Assembly: GCF_002843175.1 (NCBI RefSeq)
Contig: NZ_PJEO01000009.1
Location: 1-64,000 of the forward strand
Source: Confluentibacter flavum
Lineage (GTDB): Bacteria; Bacteroidota; Bacteroidia; Flavobacteriales; Flavobacteriaceae
Direction of reading: 5' to 3'
DNA: 64,000 nt
Both the position numbers and the translations under genes were made by a program. The notes below the pieces were generated by a model that saw only the letters and a list, made by a program, of their open reading frames with translations, was not told the origin of the DNA and searched no databases. Positions 37,971 to 47,700 of the stretch are shown here, piece by piece. The stretch's first letter is position 1. Every line of letters starts with the position of its first letter.

Positions 37971-39185
37971 TTATCGTTGATCGTCATCGCCCATTACATC
38001 ATAACCTCTCCATTTATACTCTTTAGCTAAAGATGTTGCCGCAGGCCATGCAATTTTATGTTGATCGCTACCTACCCATTTCATTCTATTTGCTTCAGTA
38101 TCAAAACTAATTTGTACTTGATAGTTGTAAGTTGTTGGTTCTGCTTGTATTTGTTTAGAAAGATTTTCATCATAAAGTCTCAATAGTTTTGAACTTATAT
38201 AACCTTGCTGAACAGTCATAGCTGGTACATAGATGGAATAATACATACTTTCAAACGCTTCTGCATTTTCTTTTGCCACCACAAAATCCATTTGCAAAGC
38301 CATGGCTTTTGGTTGGGTTAAAGGCTTTTTAATGCCCAATCCAATAGATTTGGAAGCAGCAACACCAATAACCAATAGTTCTAGGTCTTCGTTGCCAGTA
38401 TTGGATATGGTAGCTTTTTCACCCAATTTAGCAAAGAAAGCATCATCACCTTGTATATCTCCAGAATGCCCATCAATTGAAATAGTTCCAGAACCGTTAA
38501 CAACAAAGTACACTTCCTCAATACCCAAAAGTTGTCTTTCTTCGGTAGATTTACCAGCAGGAATGATCACATGGTCAACATGGTTCCAATCCGTACTAAA
38601 AACATTTGGATCAAATAAACGACGAGAAAGCACACCATCACCAGTGTATAAACGATTGTTTGCCCTTGTTTTTTCTTTTTCTAACCGACCTGAAACAAAA
38701 ACGGGAACAGGATCTAATACCGCGCCTTCACGCGTGTCTGCTAAGTCAAAATTATCGCTACTTGCTTTAACTGAACTAACGGCAAAATTCAACCAACGAA
38801 GTGATTCGTTCGACGCATTATAAATGCCATGAGCGTCACCCATTTTACAAGGGACAATGGCAGGTGCTTGTATTTTTGAAGTGCGTCCATTAATGGTGAA
38901 TTCTGCTTCGCCATTTAAGATAACATACATTTCCTCAATGTTATGGTGGAAATGGTGACCGATACCCGATTTCGGATCAATGACTCCAGAGTGTAAGTAA
39001 AGAAAGTTTGTTGATAAATCGTTTCTTCCTATTAATTGTGTAAATCCCATTGTTCCAGCACCAGCATGTACGGCTGAAAGCGCTCTGTATTTTGAGGCAT
39101 CATTATGTATAATACGTTCTTTTACAGTTTGAGACGTAGCATGGAATGTTACAAAAGCTAGTAATAAGGTGATTAATTGTTTCAT
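37971..39185 (-). CDS. Exported double-cupin protein
   Basis: This 404-residue protein has a signal peptide ending FHATSQ (about residue 19). A first cupin with HHFHHNIEEMYVILNGEA lies near 75-150. A second, with less canonical ligands (EEVYFVVNGSGTISID), lies near 215-285. A C-terminal domain of about 110 residues resembles a ferredoxin-like dimeric barrel. The function is unknown; metal-dependent sugar or keto-acid conversion is possible. It is followed 8 bp later by the CE1-like esterase gene and preceded by the ACTAAAC motif (39196-39204). Confidence 0.78.
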   Translation of the reverse strand: MKQLITLLLAFVTFHATSQTVKERIIHNDASKYRALSAVHAGAGTMGFTQLIGRNDLSTNFLYLHSGVIDPKSGIGHHFHHNIEEMYVILNGEAEFTINGRTSKIQAPAIVPCKMGDAHGIYNASNESLRWLNFAVSSVKASSDNFDLADTREGAVLDPVPVFVSGRLEKEKTRANNRLYTGDGVLSRRLFDPNVFSTDWNHVDHVIIPAGKSTEERQLLGIEEVYFVVNGSGTISIDGHSGDIQGDDAFFAKLGEKATISNTGNEDLELLVIGVAASKSIGLGIKKPLTQPKAMALQMDFVVAKENAEAFESMYYSIYVPAMTVQQGYISSKLLRLYDENLSKQIQAEPTTYNYQVQISFDTEANRMKWVGSDQHKIAWPAATSLAKEYKWRGYDVMGDDDQR

Positions 39186-39293
39186 ATCTATTATGGTTTA
39201 GTTGGCTTTTAAATTAAATAAATTATCTATATCTGTAAATTTATAAAATTTACAGATATAGATATAACATCTTATGACAAGAAGTAAAACAAA

Positions 39294-41546
39294 CTACTTT
39301 TTGTCTGGAAGTGCATAGACGACATACCCTTTAGGTAAGGCGCCAGGTTCTTTTGAATGGTCAAAACTATCTCGCGAAAATGTACCAGTAGCATTGATAA
39401 CTAAATATTGTTTGCCATTTATAGCATACATCGCTGGTACTGCAACAGATTCATTACTTAAAGTGGTTTCCCATAAAACGTAGCCAGTGTCTTGATCTAA
39501 TGCATATAGTTTACCACCTTTTGCAGTAACAAATACAATACCTGTAGAGGTTACCACCATACTTTTACGTTGAACGCCTACAATTGCCCCTTTAGTTTTA
39601 TCTCCATTAACGAATTCGTAGTCTTCACCTATGGGTGTTTTCCATTTTATGGTACCGTCATTTAAGTCGTAAGCCACAATATAAGACCAAGGTGGAGACA
39701 TTAAACTAGTCCACTCAAGACCATAATCTGTTGTGTATCTACTTTCGGGATGTTCAACATCTTCTGGATAATCTAACATTGGTGCGGCACGTTTTTCATC
39801 TTCTCTCATTTTGACGCCTCCCGATGCTACAACGGGGCCTTCGGGCATTACTTCTTCATCGGTATCTCCTCCTCTTCTAAAATTCATGCTTCTTGGATTT
39901 CCTCCCATAAAACGATATAAACTTGCTAATGATGCTTCATCTACATGCACAAAGCCTGGCATTTGCCCACGACCATTTAATACGATGGCTTTAAATTCAT
40001 CATAAAATATATGTTGTGTTACATTTTTAAGGGTTGGTCCAACACCACCTTCCATATTTGGTCCGTGACAAGTTTTACAAGAGTTGTCGTATAGCGTTTT
40101 AGCTTTTTTAGCCTCATCCTCAGAAAGATTTATTTTTGGTGGCTCTACTTTGCTCAACTTATAAATTGAAGGATGTTCTTGGGACATTACAAACATTAAT
40201 CCTTTTTCAGGGTTACTTCCTGTATTGCCATAATTGGCACCTCCTAATGGGCCAGGTAATATAATGGTTTCATATTTGTCTGATGGCGGTACAAACAAAC
40301 CTGTTTTAGCAGCATCTATTCTAGCATGCCATACTTGCTTTAAACTGTCCGAAAAATATGGGTTAATGTTCTCTTTTGTCACTTCATGCCTCATAAAACT
40401 AGGAATTGTTGGTATGGGCTGGGTAGGCCAGGCTTTTTCATCTGGCATGTCACTAGCAGGAAAAGGTTTTTCTTCGATAGGAAATACGGGTTCACCCGTT
40501 ACACGATCAAAAACAAATACATAACCATGTTTAGTGGCTGAAGCAACGGCATCAATTTTTTTACCATCCTTGTTAATGGTTAATAATTGAGGAGCAGGAG
40601 AGAGGTCGTAATCCCAAAGGTCATGATGCACTGTTTGGTAATGCCAAAGACGCTTTCCGGTTGTAACATCTAGTGCAACCAATGAATTTCCAAATAGGTT
40701 GCTTCCTATACGGTCGGCTCCATAATAATCATACGTTGGGGATCCTAGTGATAGGTAAACAATGTTTCTTTCAATATCTGCAGACATTTCGCTCCAAACA
40801 TTTACACCGCCAGCATATTTATAAGCATCTTTTGGCCACGTGTCGTAACCAAACTCTCCTGGGTGTGGTATGGTATGAAAGGTCCATTCCAATTTTCCTG
40901 TAATAACACTATAAGCTCTTACATAGCCTGGCGCTGAATAGTAACCTTCTCCAGGTGCAGAACCTAAAATAAGTATATCGCCACAAATAACACCGGGCAT
41001 CATCGCTTGTACCCTTCTAATGGAGCTTGGTTCACGATCTAGACCTTCTCTTAAATCGGTATAGCCCCCTTCGCCAAAAGTTAGAATGGATTTTCCAGAA
41101 ACAGCGTCTATAGCTTGTAATGAATTATTAAGCGTAAATATTAATCTTTTATCTTTTTTATCGTTACTTTCCCAGTAATTGATCCCTTTTCTTGTTAGCC
41201 CTCTTAAATTGGCATGTATCCAGATTTCCTCACCTGTTAAAACATTTAAAGCAATCAAGGAATTGTTTTTTCCTACTACATACATGGTAGTATCTGCCAC
41301 TATAGGGCTAAAGTTATTAAAACCTCCTTCGGCAGGATAGCTCCAGGCGACTTCTAATTGGTTAACATTTTCCTTAGTGATTTCAGAGCCATCAAAATAT
41401 TTGGATTGATCTGGACTTCCGCCATAATGTGTCCAAGTTGTATGTTTGATGGTTGAATTATCTTTTCCGCAACTTACTAATAAAGTAAGACATAATAAAG
41501 CAGCAAAAGTTGTGGTTAATTTAGTTGGATTTTTTTTGGTGTGCAT
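39294..41546 (-). CDS. PQQ-dependent quinohemoprotein dehydrogenase (lipoprotein), copy 3
   Basis: This 750-residue paralogue has a signal peptide ending LLVSC (Cys26). The propeller has HHDLWDYD near 307, the inserted cytochrome c has CKTCH at 490-494, Met529 (GQMP) is a candidate axial ligand, and the propeller C-terminus follows. It is the first gene of the minus-strand block that runs down to 28508. Its leader holds the best example of the shared motif, with three ACTAAA units. Three diverged paralogues in one locus suggest oxidation of different positions or different sugars. The substrates cannot be separated by sequence alone. Confidence 0.9.
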   Translation of the reverse strand: MHTKKNPTKLTTTFAALLCLTLLVSCGKDNSTIKHTTWTHYGGSPDQSKYFDGSEITKENVNQLEVAWSYPAEGGFNNFSPIVADTTMYVVGKNNSLIALNVLTGEEIWIHANLRGLTRKGINYWESNDKKDKRLIFTLNNSLQAIDAVSGKSILTFGEGGYTDLREGLDREPSSIRRVQAMMPGVICGDILILGSAPGEGYYSAPGYVRAYSVITGKLEWTFHTIPHPGEFGYDTWPKDAYKYAGGVNVWSEMSADIERNIVYLSLGSPTYDYYGADRIGSNLFGNSLVALDVTTGKRLWHYQTVHHDLWDYDLSPAPQLLTINKDGKKIDAVASATKHGYVFVFDRVTGEPVFPIEEKPFPASDMPDEKAWPTQPIPTIPSFMRHEVTKENINPYFSDSLKQVWHARIDAAKTGLFVPPSDKYETIILPGPLGGANYGNTGSNPEKGLMFVMSQEHPSIYKLSKVEPPKINLSEDEAKKAKTLYDNSCKTCHGPNMEGGVGPTLKNVTQHIFYDEFKAIVLNGRGQMPGFVHVDEASLASLYRFMGGNPRSMNFRRGGDTDEEVMPEGPVVASGGVKMREDEKRAAPMLDYPEDVEHPESRYTTDYGLEWTSLMSPPWSYIVAYDLNDGTIKWKTPIGEDYEFVNGDKTKGAIVGVQRKSMVVTSTGIVFVTAKGGKLYALDQDTGYVLWETTLSNESVAVPAMYAINGKQYLVINATGTFSRDSFDHSKEPGALPKGYVVYALPDKK

Positions 41547-42096
41547 AAAAAATAATCATTAATGATTTTAGTGAAAATGTTTAGTTTAGTTTAGTTTGTT
41601 GTTGTTAAAAGAACTTGGTGTTTTAATTACTTAAATTTTTTATTAGACTTAACTTATTGGTTTTAGTTTAATTGTACGAAAAAACACGAGTGTTTTCGGC
41701 TCGAAAAACCAAGATAGTAAAAAATTCAAATCAACAAACTTAGGTCAATATGGTTGTGTTTTTTTAGTTCGATTAAACTAGAATAATAGGTCTTTTATAT
41801 GCCGTAAATACTTGATAAACTTCATGTTCAGTAGGCATCGTTAAAACTTTGTTAAAAAACAAAACCATCGAAAACTTTAAGCAAAAGCGTGCCAATGAGC
41901 TTATGGAAATTCAATCTCAGATTTCTTGGAAATGGATCGAAGCAAAAATTGAGCAGGCCTTGAAAGCGGTTATAAAAAGAAAAAAAGCAGGAAGAAATAT
42001 ATGGTAATTTTGTAAATTAATTTAAAATATTTGTAATTCATTTGATTATCGATTGTTGTACTTTGCGTGCTTATCTATAAATTAAAACATAGAAAA
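41547..42096. other. Spacer at the right edge of the catabolic region, with an ORF remnant
   Basis: No full gene was found in this interval. A reading frame at 41903-42007 (34 codons from its ATG, open for about 25 codons before it) encodes a helical, strongly basic peptide (SWKWIEAKIEQALKAVIKRK) and looks like the 3' end of a lost gene. The stretch 41580-41598 holds the leader motif of quinohemoprotein copy 3. The sequence TACTTTG at 42059-42065 could be the -7 element of the following lipoprotein gene, though no -33 element lies at the usual distance. Confidence 0.45.
41580..41598 (-). promoter_or_regulatory. Triple ACTAAA leader motif
   Basis: On the minus strand this reads as three tandem ACTAAA units, about 35-50 bp upstream of the ATG at 41546. 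The same motif, one or two units, occurs shortly before at least ten other genes of the catabolic region and was not seen before secA, the ABC-F gene, the HxlR gene or the export genes. Confidence 0.5.
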
Positions 42097-42342
42097 ATGA
42101 AAAAAGGAACATTAATATTTAGCAAGTTTTTGAGTTTAGCCGTTTTTGCAACTTTAATATTTTCTGCTTTTACCAGCTGCAGAGAAGAGAAAGCAAAAAC
42201 AGAAACTGTAATTATTGAAAAACCAGTAGAACAACCAAAAGCTGAAGAAAAAGATGGAACTTCGATTAGTGTTGATGGAGATGGGGTTGAATATTCGAAC
42301 AAAAGCGGAGATAATAAAACTGAAATAACTATTAAAGATTAA
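42097..42342 (+). CDS. Small acidic lipoprotein, unknown function
   Basis: This 81-residue protein has a signal peptide and lipidated Cys28 (FTSC), then a charged Glu/Lys-rich tail with a short VDGDGVEYSNKSGDNKTEI segment. The ATG at 42097 is preferred over an upstream in-frame GTG at 42067 because it gives a normal signal-peptide length. No family was recognised. It is monocistronic, with its own terminator at 42368-42393. Confidence 0.7.
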   Translation: MKKGTLIFSKFLSLAVFATLIFSAFTSCREEKAKTETVIIEKPVEQPKAEEKDGTSISVDGDGVEYSNKSGDNKTEITIKD

Positions 42343-42367
42343 GTAGTTTTTAAACTTTAAGAAATAG

Positions 42368-42393
42368 AAAAACCGACACTAGTGTCGGTTTTT
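42368..42393. terminator. Palindromic terminator
   Basis: AACCGACACTAGTGTCGGTT is a perfect 20-base palindrome flanked by A and T runs. It lies between the convergent lipoprotein genes at 42097-42342 and 42440-42889. Confidence 0.88.
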
Positions 42394-42439
42394 GTCATTT
42401 TAAAACTATTTTATAATTTAAAGCGGGCGTTTTAGAACT

Positions 42440-42889
42440 CTATAAGTATATTGTTAATTTTTTTAATTCGGAGTCGAACTCAAACGGATAATTATCAACC
42501 ATCAAATTTTCAATATCACCAAGGTCACAACATTCATTGGTTTTAGGTGATGAAACCTCGTAAGGAATGGTCATCTCATCTAGATTTTTGATATTTAAAA
42601 CTAGAGTATTTTCATGACTGGCATATAATAGTATGGTTCCATTGTAAGGCGATGTGGGATTGGAAACCAATTCAAAATAATTTGATTCGTTTTTAGAGTT
42701 GGTTACTTCTATATCATTTTTAGTAATCTTATTTTCAATAATATAGTTATCGTTGGTTTCTTCATCTATAATATTAACTGATATTGTCAGTGCGGCACAA
42801 AGAACTGCAGAACAGTCAGGTTTGTTCGATTCATTTGTTTCACAACCAACCACCAAAATAAAAAAGAGAACAATCAAAATGCCTTTCAT
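42440..42889 (-). CDS. Putative lipoprotein, unknown function
   Basis: The protein has 149 residues with a short lipoprotein signal ending VVGC (Cys16). The rest is predicted mainly beta, with Cys pairs in DCSAVLCAALT and ECCDLGD. Bacteroidetes genomes hold many such small envelope proteins with an Ig-like fold. No family could be named. It is convergent with the gene before it and followed upstream by a decayed dioxygenase fragment. Confidence 0.65.
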   Translation of the reverse strand: MKGILIVLFFILVVGCETNESNKPDCSAVLCAALTISVNIIDEETNDNYIIENKITKNDIEVTNSKNESNYFELVSNPTSPYNGTILLYASHENTLVLNIKNLDEMTIPYEVSSPKTNECCDLGDIENLMVDNYPFEFDSELKKLTIYL

Positions 42890-42955
42890 AAACTTTCCAT
42901 TTTTAATTAGATGCGTAATATGTAAATGGTTGCGTTGATGGGCATGTAAACGTTG

Positions 42956-43101
42956 CTATTTTTTACCCAATTGTCTAAAGGAAGCAATAAAATCGTTTTC
43001 ATCAATAGCATTCATGGGTTACCATGACCTAAAAACAATACCGGCGTTTTTTTGGTATTGCCTAAGGGTGAGGTTATTTTGTTTAAGTTTCTTAAATTCA
43101 T
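42956..43101 (-). pseudogene. N-terminal remnant of a LigB-type extradiol dioxygenase (4,5-DOPA dioxygenase-like)
   Basis: From the ATG at 43101 the minus strand encodes a short leader and then TPVLFLGHGNP. A one-base deletion breaks the frame. In the next frame it continues MNAIDENDFIASFRQLGKK before a stop. PVLFLGHGxPMNAI is the N-terminal signature of YgiD-like 4,5-DOPA extradiol dioxygenases, with a metal-binding His. Only about 48 of roughly 260-280 codons remain and the rest of the gene is absent, so it is a decayed fragment. Confidence 0.8.
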
Positions 43102-43197
43102 AAGATATATGATTAATAAACCTCTGTTTCGAAAAACTTTATTATTAATATTTAAGCTTTACTAATTAGGTGTTTTATACCAATAACTAGAATGTAT

Positions 43198-44085
43198 TTA
43201 TTGGTAAACATCTTTAATATAAGCTATCATGGTTTTTGTTTTTCTGCCTAATATTGTTTCTAAATCATTTTCGATTTTATCAAATTCATCATTAGCTATG
43301 CCTAAACTAAACATGGTTTTCACATTAATAATAGCATCGGGCAATCCCATAGATTTTAATGTTGCTTCAAATTCAGTTACTGATGGCGAAATGTATTGAA
43401 TGTCTTCTCCTAAAGTTTCAGATAACCATGTTGCAATATCACTAAAAGAGACTGTAGCGCTAGCATTAAATTCATATATTTTGTTCTTATGTTTTTCAGG
43501 TTCGCTCAGAATAATGGCTTCCGCTTCAGCAAAATCTTCTCTTGCCACAAAAGCTATTTTGCCATTACCGGTAGGTAGATATACGACTTTTGATTTCTGT
43601 AGTAGGGTTTTATCACCTATGAACATAGTAACAACTTCACTATATAAATTATGTCTTAATATAGTATAGGCTAAACCAGATTCCTGAATCCATATTTCCG
43701 TTTGTTTGTGTGCATTAACGACTAAATGTAGTGGTGCTTTTTCTGACTCATTCTTTCTAACGGTACTGGTGTAAAGAATATGTTTTACGCCTGCTTGTTT
43801 AGCTGCCTGTACAACATTTTTATGTTGTTGAAACCGATTGTTAATGTCACTCCCGGATATAAAATACAGCGTTTCAATTCCTGCAAAGGCATTTGTTAAA
43901 GTTTCAAAATCATCATAATCTCCAACACGTACTTCAAAACCATCGGTATGGTATTGTTTGGCTTTTTCAGAATGTCCGTTTCTAACCAAAACAGCTATGG
44001 AATTAGTGCCTATTTTATCTTTTAACCGTTTAGCAACTTCACTTCCTAAATTGCCTGTTGCGCCTGTAATTAATATTTTATTCAT
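43198..44085 (-). CDS. NmrA-like NAD(P)-binding oxidoreductase
   Basis: The protein has 295 residues with the atypical-SDR nucleotide motif GATGNLG (8-14) at the N-terminus, VLVRNG in the second strand and a QAGVKHILYTST strand typical of NmrA/quinone-oxidoreductase-2 (QorB-like) proteins. It probably senses or reduces quinones or aldehydes with NADPH in the cytoplasm. It is divergent from the HxlR regulator gene at 44251, a common arrangement in which the regulator controls the reductase. Confidence 0.83.
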   Translation of the reverse strand: MNKILITGATGNLGSEVAKRLKDKIGTNSIAVLVRNGHSEKAKQYHTDGFEVRVGDYDDFETLTNAFAGIETLYFISGSDINNRFQQHKNVVQAAKQAGVKHILYTSTVRKNESEKAPLHLVVNAHKQTEIWIQESGLAYTILRHNLYSEVVTMFIGDKTLLQKSKVVYLPTGNGKIAFVAREDFAEAEAIILSEPEKHKNKIYEFNASATVSFSDIATWLSETLGEDIQYISPSVTEFEATLKSMGLPDAIINVKTMFSLGIANDEFDKIENDLETILGRKTKTMIAYIKDVYQ

Positions 44086-44250
44086 TGTATTATAATTTAT
44101 AAATGTTTCTATTATATTTTATTTGCGTATTAAAGTAAAGTTACTTACTTTTAGTTAGTCAAAGATATAAAGTTATTATTGGCAAAACAAGAACTGTTGT
44201 AGAAGTTGGATACTAACTTTCAAGTTATTAATGTTGAAAATCAATAAGTT

Positions 44251-44619
44251 ATGAGTGTAGAAAATATAAATAAATATTCAGATGTAGATGATTGTCCTGT
44301 TAGAAATGTGTTGGATAGAATAGGAGATAAGTGGTCGATGCTTGTTTTGTTAATTTTGAATGACAATGAAGTGCTTCGATTTAATGAAATTGATAAATAT
44401 ATTGATACGATTTCCCAAAAGATGCTTTCGGTAACTTTAAAAGGATTGGAAGCAGATGGTTTGGTTAAGCGCACCATTTATCCCCAAATACCACCTAAAG
44501 TAGAGTATCAATTAACTGAACGTGGAAAAAGCCTTATTCCACTTTTACACAATCTTGTTATTTGGGCTAAAGATAATATAGGGGAGATTAGACAATCGCG
44601 GGTAGCGTATTCCAGTTAA
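44251..44619 (+). CDS. HxlR-family transcriptional regulator
   Basis: This 122-residue winged-helix protein has the HxlR signature: CPVRNVLDRIGDKWSMLVL with Cys15 as a possible redox or electrophile sensor, followed by ISQKMLSVTLKGLEADGLV, the recognition region, and the wing YPQIPPKVEYQLT. The 165-bp interval to the divergent NmrA-like gene should hold its operator. It is the only DNA-binding regulator recognised in the window and is far from the catabolic operons. Confidence 0.9.
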   Translation: MSVENINKYSDVDDCPVRNVLDRIGDKWSMLVLLILNDNEVLRFNEIDKYIDTISQKMLSVTLKGLEADGLVKRTIYPQIPPKVEYQLTERGKSLIPLLHNLVIWAKDNIGEIRQSRVAYSS

Positions 44620-44645
44620 GTTATTTCAAAGTCAAGATGAGTTCA

Positions 44646-44680
44646 TAAAAAAACCCTGATAGGAAGCTATCAGGATTTTT
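44646..44680. terminator. Terminator between HxlR and secA
   Basis: CCTGATAG pairs with CTATCAGG around GAAG, with an A run before and a T run after. It serves the HxlR gene and can act for secA on the other strand. Directly after it (44700-44724) comes a copy and a half of the CCCGATAGCTATCGGGA palindrome. Confidence 0.85.
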
Positions 44681-44744
44681 AAATTATGAGATTTCTTCCC
44701 GATAGCTCCCGATAGCTATCGGGACGGGATTCGCAGAAATAGTA

Positions 44745-47700
44745 TTAATCTTCAACCAAAACCCAGTCGCCTTTGGCCAATAAAGGTTCTGCTTGTTTGT
44801 ATTTTAGGGTTTTATTTTCACCAGTAATAACCTGCTTAATAGTTACTTGATCATTACGTCCAATTTTTGGTCGTTCACGAACAATGGTCTCAACCACATG
44901 AGGTTGACGTTGCGTATTACCAGCGGCTCTGCTTTGGACAGAACGTTCATCTAAATTGGGTATCTCGTCTTTTTGAACGTTTAATTTCTCTTGTCGGCGT
45001 ACCTTGGCTTCTTGTATGGTGTTTTGAGTTTCACTTGGTAATTCACCTTTAAACAAGAATGAAATTACGTCTTTATTGACTTCATCAATCATACTTTTAA
45101 ACAGTTCGAACGCTTCAAATTTATAAATCAATAAAGGGTCTTTTTGCTCATGGACCGCTAATTGCACAGATTGTTTTAACTCATCCATTTTACGTAAATG
45201 CGTTTTCCAAGCATCGTCAATAATGGCAAGTGTGATGTTTTTTTCAAAATCGGTGATTAATTGTTTACCACCTGTTTGATACGCTTTTTCAAGATCGGTA
45301 ACAACGCTTAAGCTTTTAACACCATCGGTAAAAGGAACCACAATGCGTTTAAATTTATCGCGCTGTGTTTCATATACATTTTTAATCACAGGAAATGCCA
45401 TGTCTGCATTTCTGGTCATTTTATCTCTGTAATGGTTAAAGGCGTCCTTATACACTTTGGATGTGATTTCCTGTGCTGATAATTTTCCGAATTCGGCTTC
45501 TGTGATGGGAGAACCCATGGAGAAATAACGAATCAGTTCAAACTCAAAATTCTTAAAATCGTTAGCAGCTTTATTGGTTTCTGAAATGTTTTCGGTAATA
45601 TCAAAAATCATGTTAGCTAAGTCAACACGAAGGCGTTCACCGTGCAAGGCATGGCGACGACGTTTATAAACAACTTCACGTTGGGCATTCATAACATCAT
45701 CATACTCTAACAAACGCTTACGAACCCCAAAGTTGTTTTCTTCTACTTTTTTCTGGGCGCGCTCAATGGATTTTGAAATCATGGAATGTTGAATCACTTC
45801 ACCTTCCTTCAAGCCCATTCTATCCATCATTTTAGCGATACGCTCGCTACCAAATAAACGCATCAAATTATCTTCCAACGATACATAAAATTGTGAACTT
45901 CCTGGGTCACCTTGACGACCGGCACGACCACGTAACTGTCTGTCAACACGACGGGAATCATGGCGTTCGGTACCAATAATGGCTAAACCACCTGCTTTTT
46001 TAACCGCGTCACTTAATTTAATATCCGTACCACGACCAGCCATGTTGGTGGCAATCGTTACCTGACCTGATTGACCAGCTTCGGCAACAATATCAGCCTC
46101 TTTTTTATGGAGCTTGGCATTTAATACATTATGTGGAATTTTTCTAATGGTAAGCATTTTACCAAGTAATTCACTGATCTCTACAGATGTAGTACCAATT
46201 AATATGGGACGGCCTGCTTGCGATAACTGCGTTACTTCGTCAATAACCGCATTGTATTTTTCGCGTTTGGTTTTATATACCAAATCGTCTCTATCGTCTC
46301 TGGAAACAGGTCGGTTCGTTGGGATTTCAACAACATCCAATTTATAGATTTCCCAAAACTCTCCAGCCTCCGTCACCGCAGTACCCGTCATACCAGACAG
46401 TTTGCGATACATTCTAAAATAATTTTGAAGCGTTACGGTTGCAAAGGTTTGGGTAGCATCTTCAATTTTTACATTTTCCTTGGCCTCAATAGCTTGGTGT
46501 AACCCATCACTATAACGGCGACCATCCATAATACGTCCCGTTTGCTCATCAACAATCATGACTTTGTTGTCAATCACCACATATTGAATGTCTTTTTCAA
46601 ACAAGGCATAGGCTTTTAAAAGCTGATTAAGTGTATGGATACGCTCCGATTTTATACCAAAATCTTTAAATAATTCTTCTTTAAGTTTCGCTTCTTCTTC
46701 TTTGGAAAGGTTTTGGTTTTCAATTTTAGCGATTTCAATACCTATTTCAGGCATGATGAAAAAGGTTGGATTGTCAGCTCCAGAGATGTATTCAACTCCT
46801 TTATCTGTCAATTCTATTTGATTGTTTTTTTCTTCAATAACATAGTAAAGTTCAGCATCAACCTTTGGCATTTCACGGTTGTTGTCCTGCATATACGAAT
46901 TCTCCGTTTTTTGAAGTAACTGTTTAATGCCCTCTTCACTTAAAAACTTAATGAGTGCTTTATTTTTAGGCATACCACGATACACACGTAGCAATTGAAA
47001 ACCACCTTCTTTAGTATCGCCAGCAGCAATTAATTTTTTGGCTTCAGCTAAAACGCCTGTTAAATATTTGCGTTGTACGGCAACAATATCATCTACCTTA
47101 GGTTTCAGCTCATTAAATTCATGGCGTTCGCCTTGTGGAATGGGTCCAGAAATAATCAAAGGTGTACGCGCATCATCCACTAAAACCGAATCCACCTCAT
47201 CTACAATAGCATAGTGGTGTGGGCGTTGAACCAAATCATTTGGTGCATGCGCCATATTATCACGTAAGTAATCAAAACCGAATTCGTTGTTGGTTCCATA
47301 AGTAATATCGGCATTATAAGCTTTTATACGGGCTTCAGAATTTGGTTGGTGGTAATCAATACAATCCACTGTTAATCCATGAAATTGAAAAATGGGTGCC
47401 ATCCAAGCACTATCACGTTTTGCCAAATAATCATTTACCGTTACCAGATGCACCCCTTTACCCGAAAGCGCATTTAAATACATGGGCAATGTGGCTACCA
47501 ATGTTTTACCCTCACCAGTTTGCATTTCGGCAATTTTACCTTGGTGAAGTGCAATACCACCAATAAGTTGTACATCGTAATGCACCATATCCCATGTAAT
47601 GGGTTTTCCTGCAGCATCCCAAGAGTTAGACCAAATAGCTTTATCATTATCTAAGGTCACATAGTCCTTAGCACCTGAAATTTCACGGTCAAAGGTATTG

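Noticed and set aside
38302-38823. Plus-strand open frame of 173 codons
   Set aside because: It is antisense to the double-cupin gene and shows no recognisable motif.
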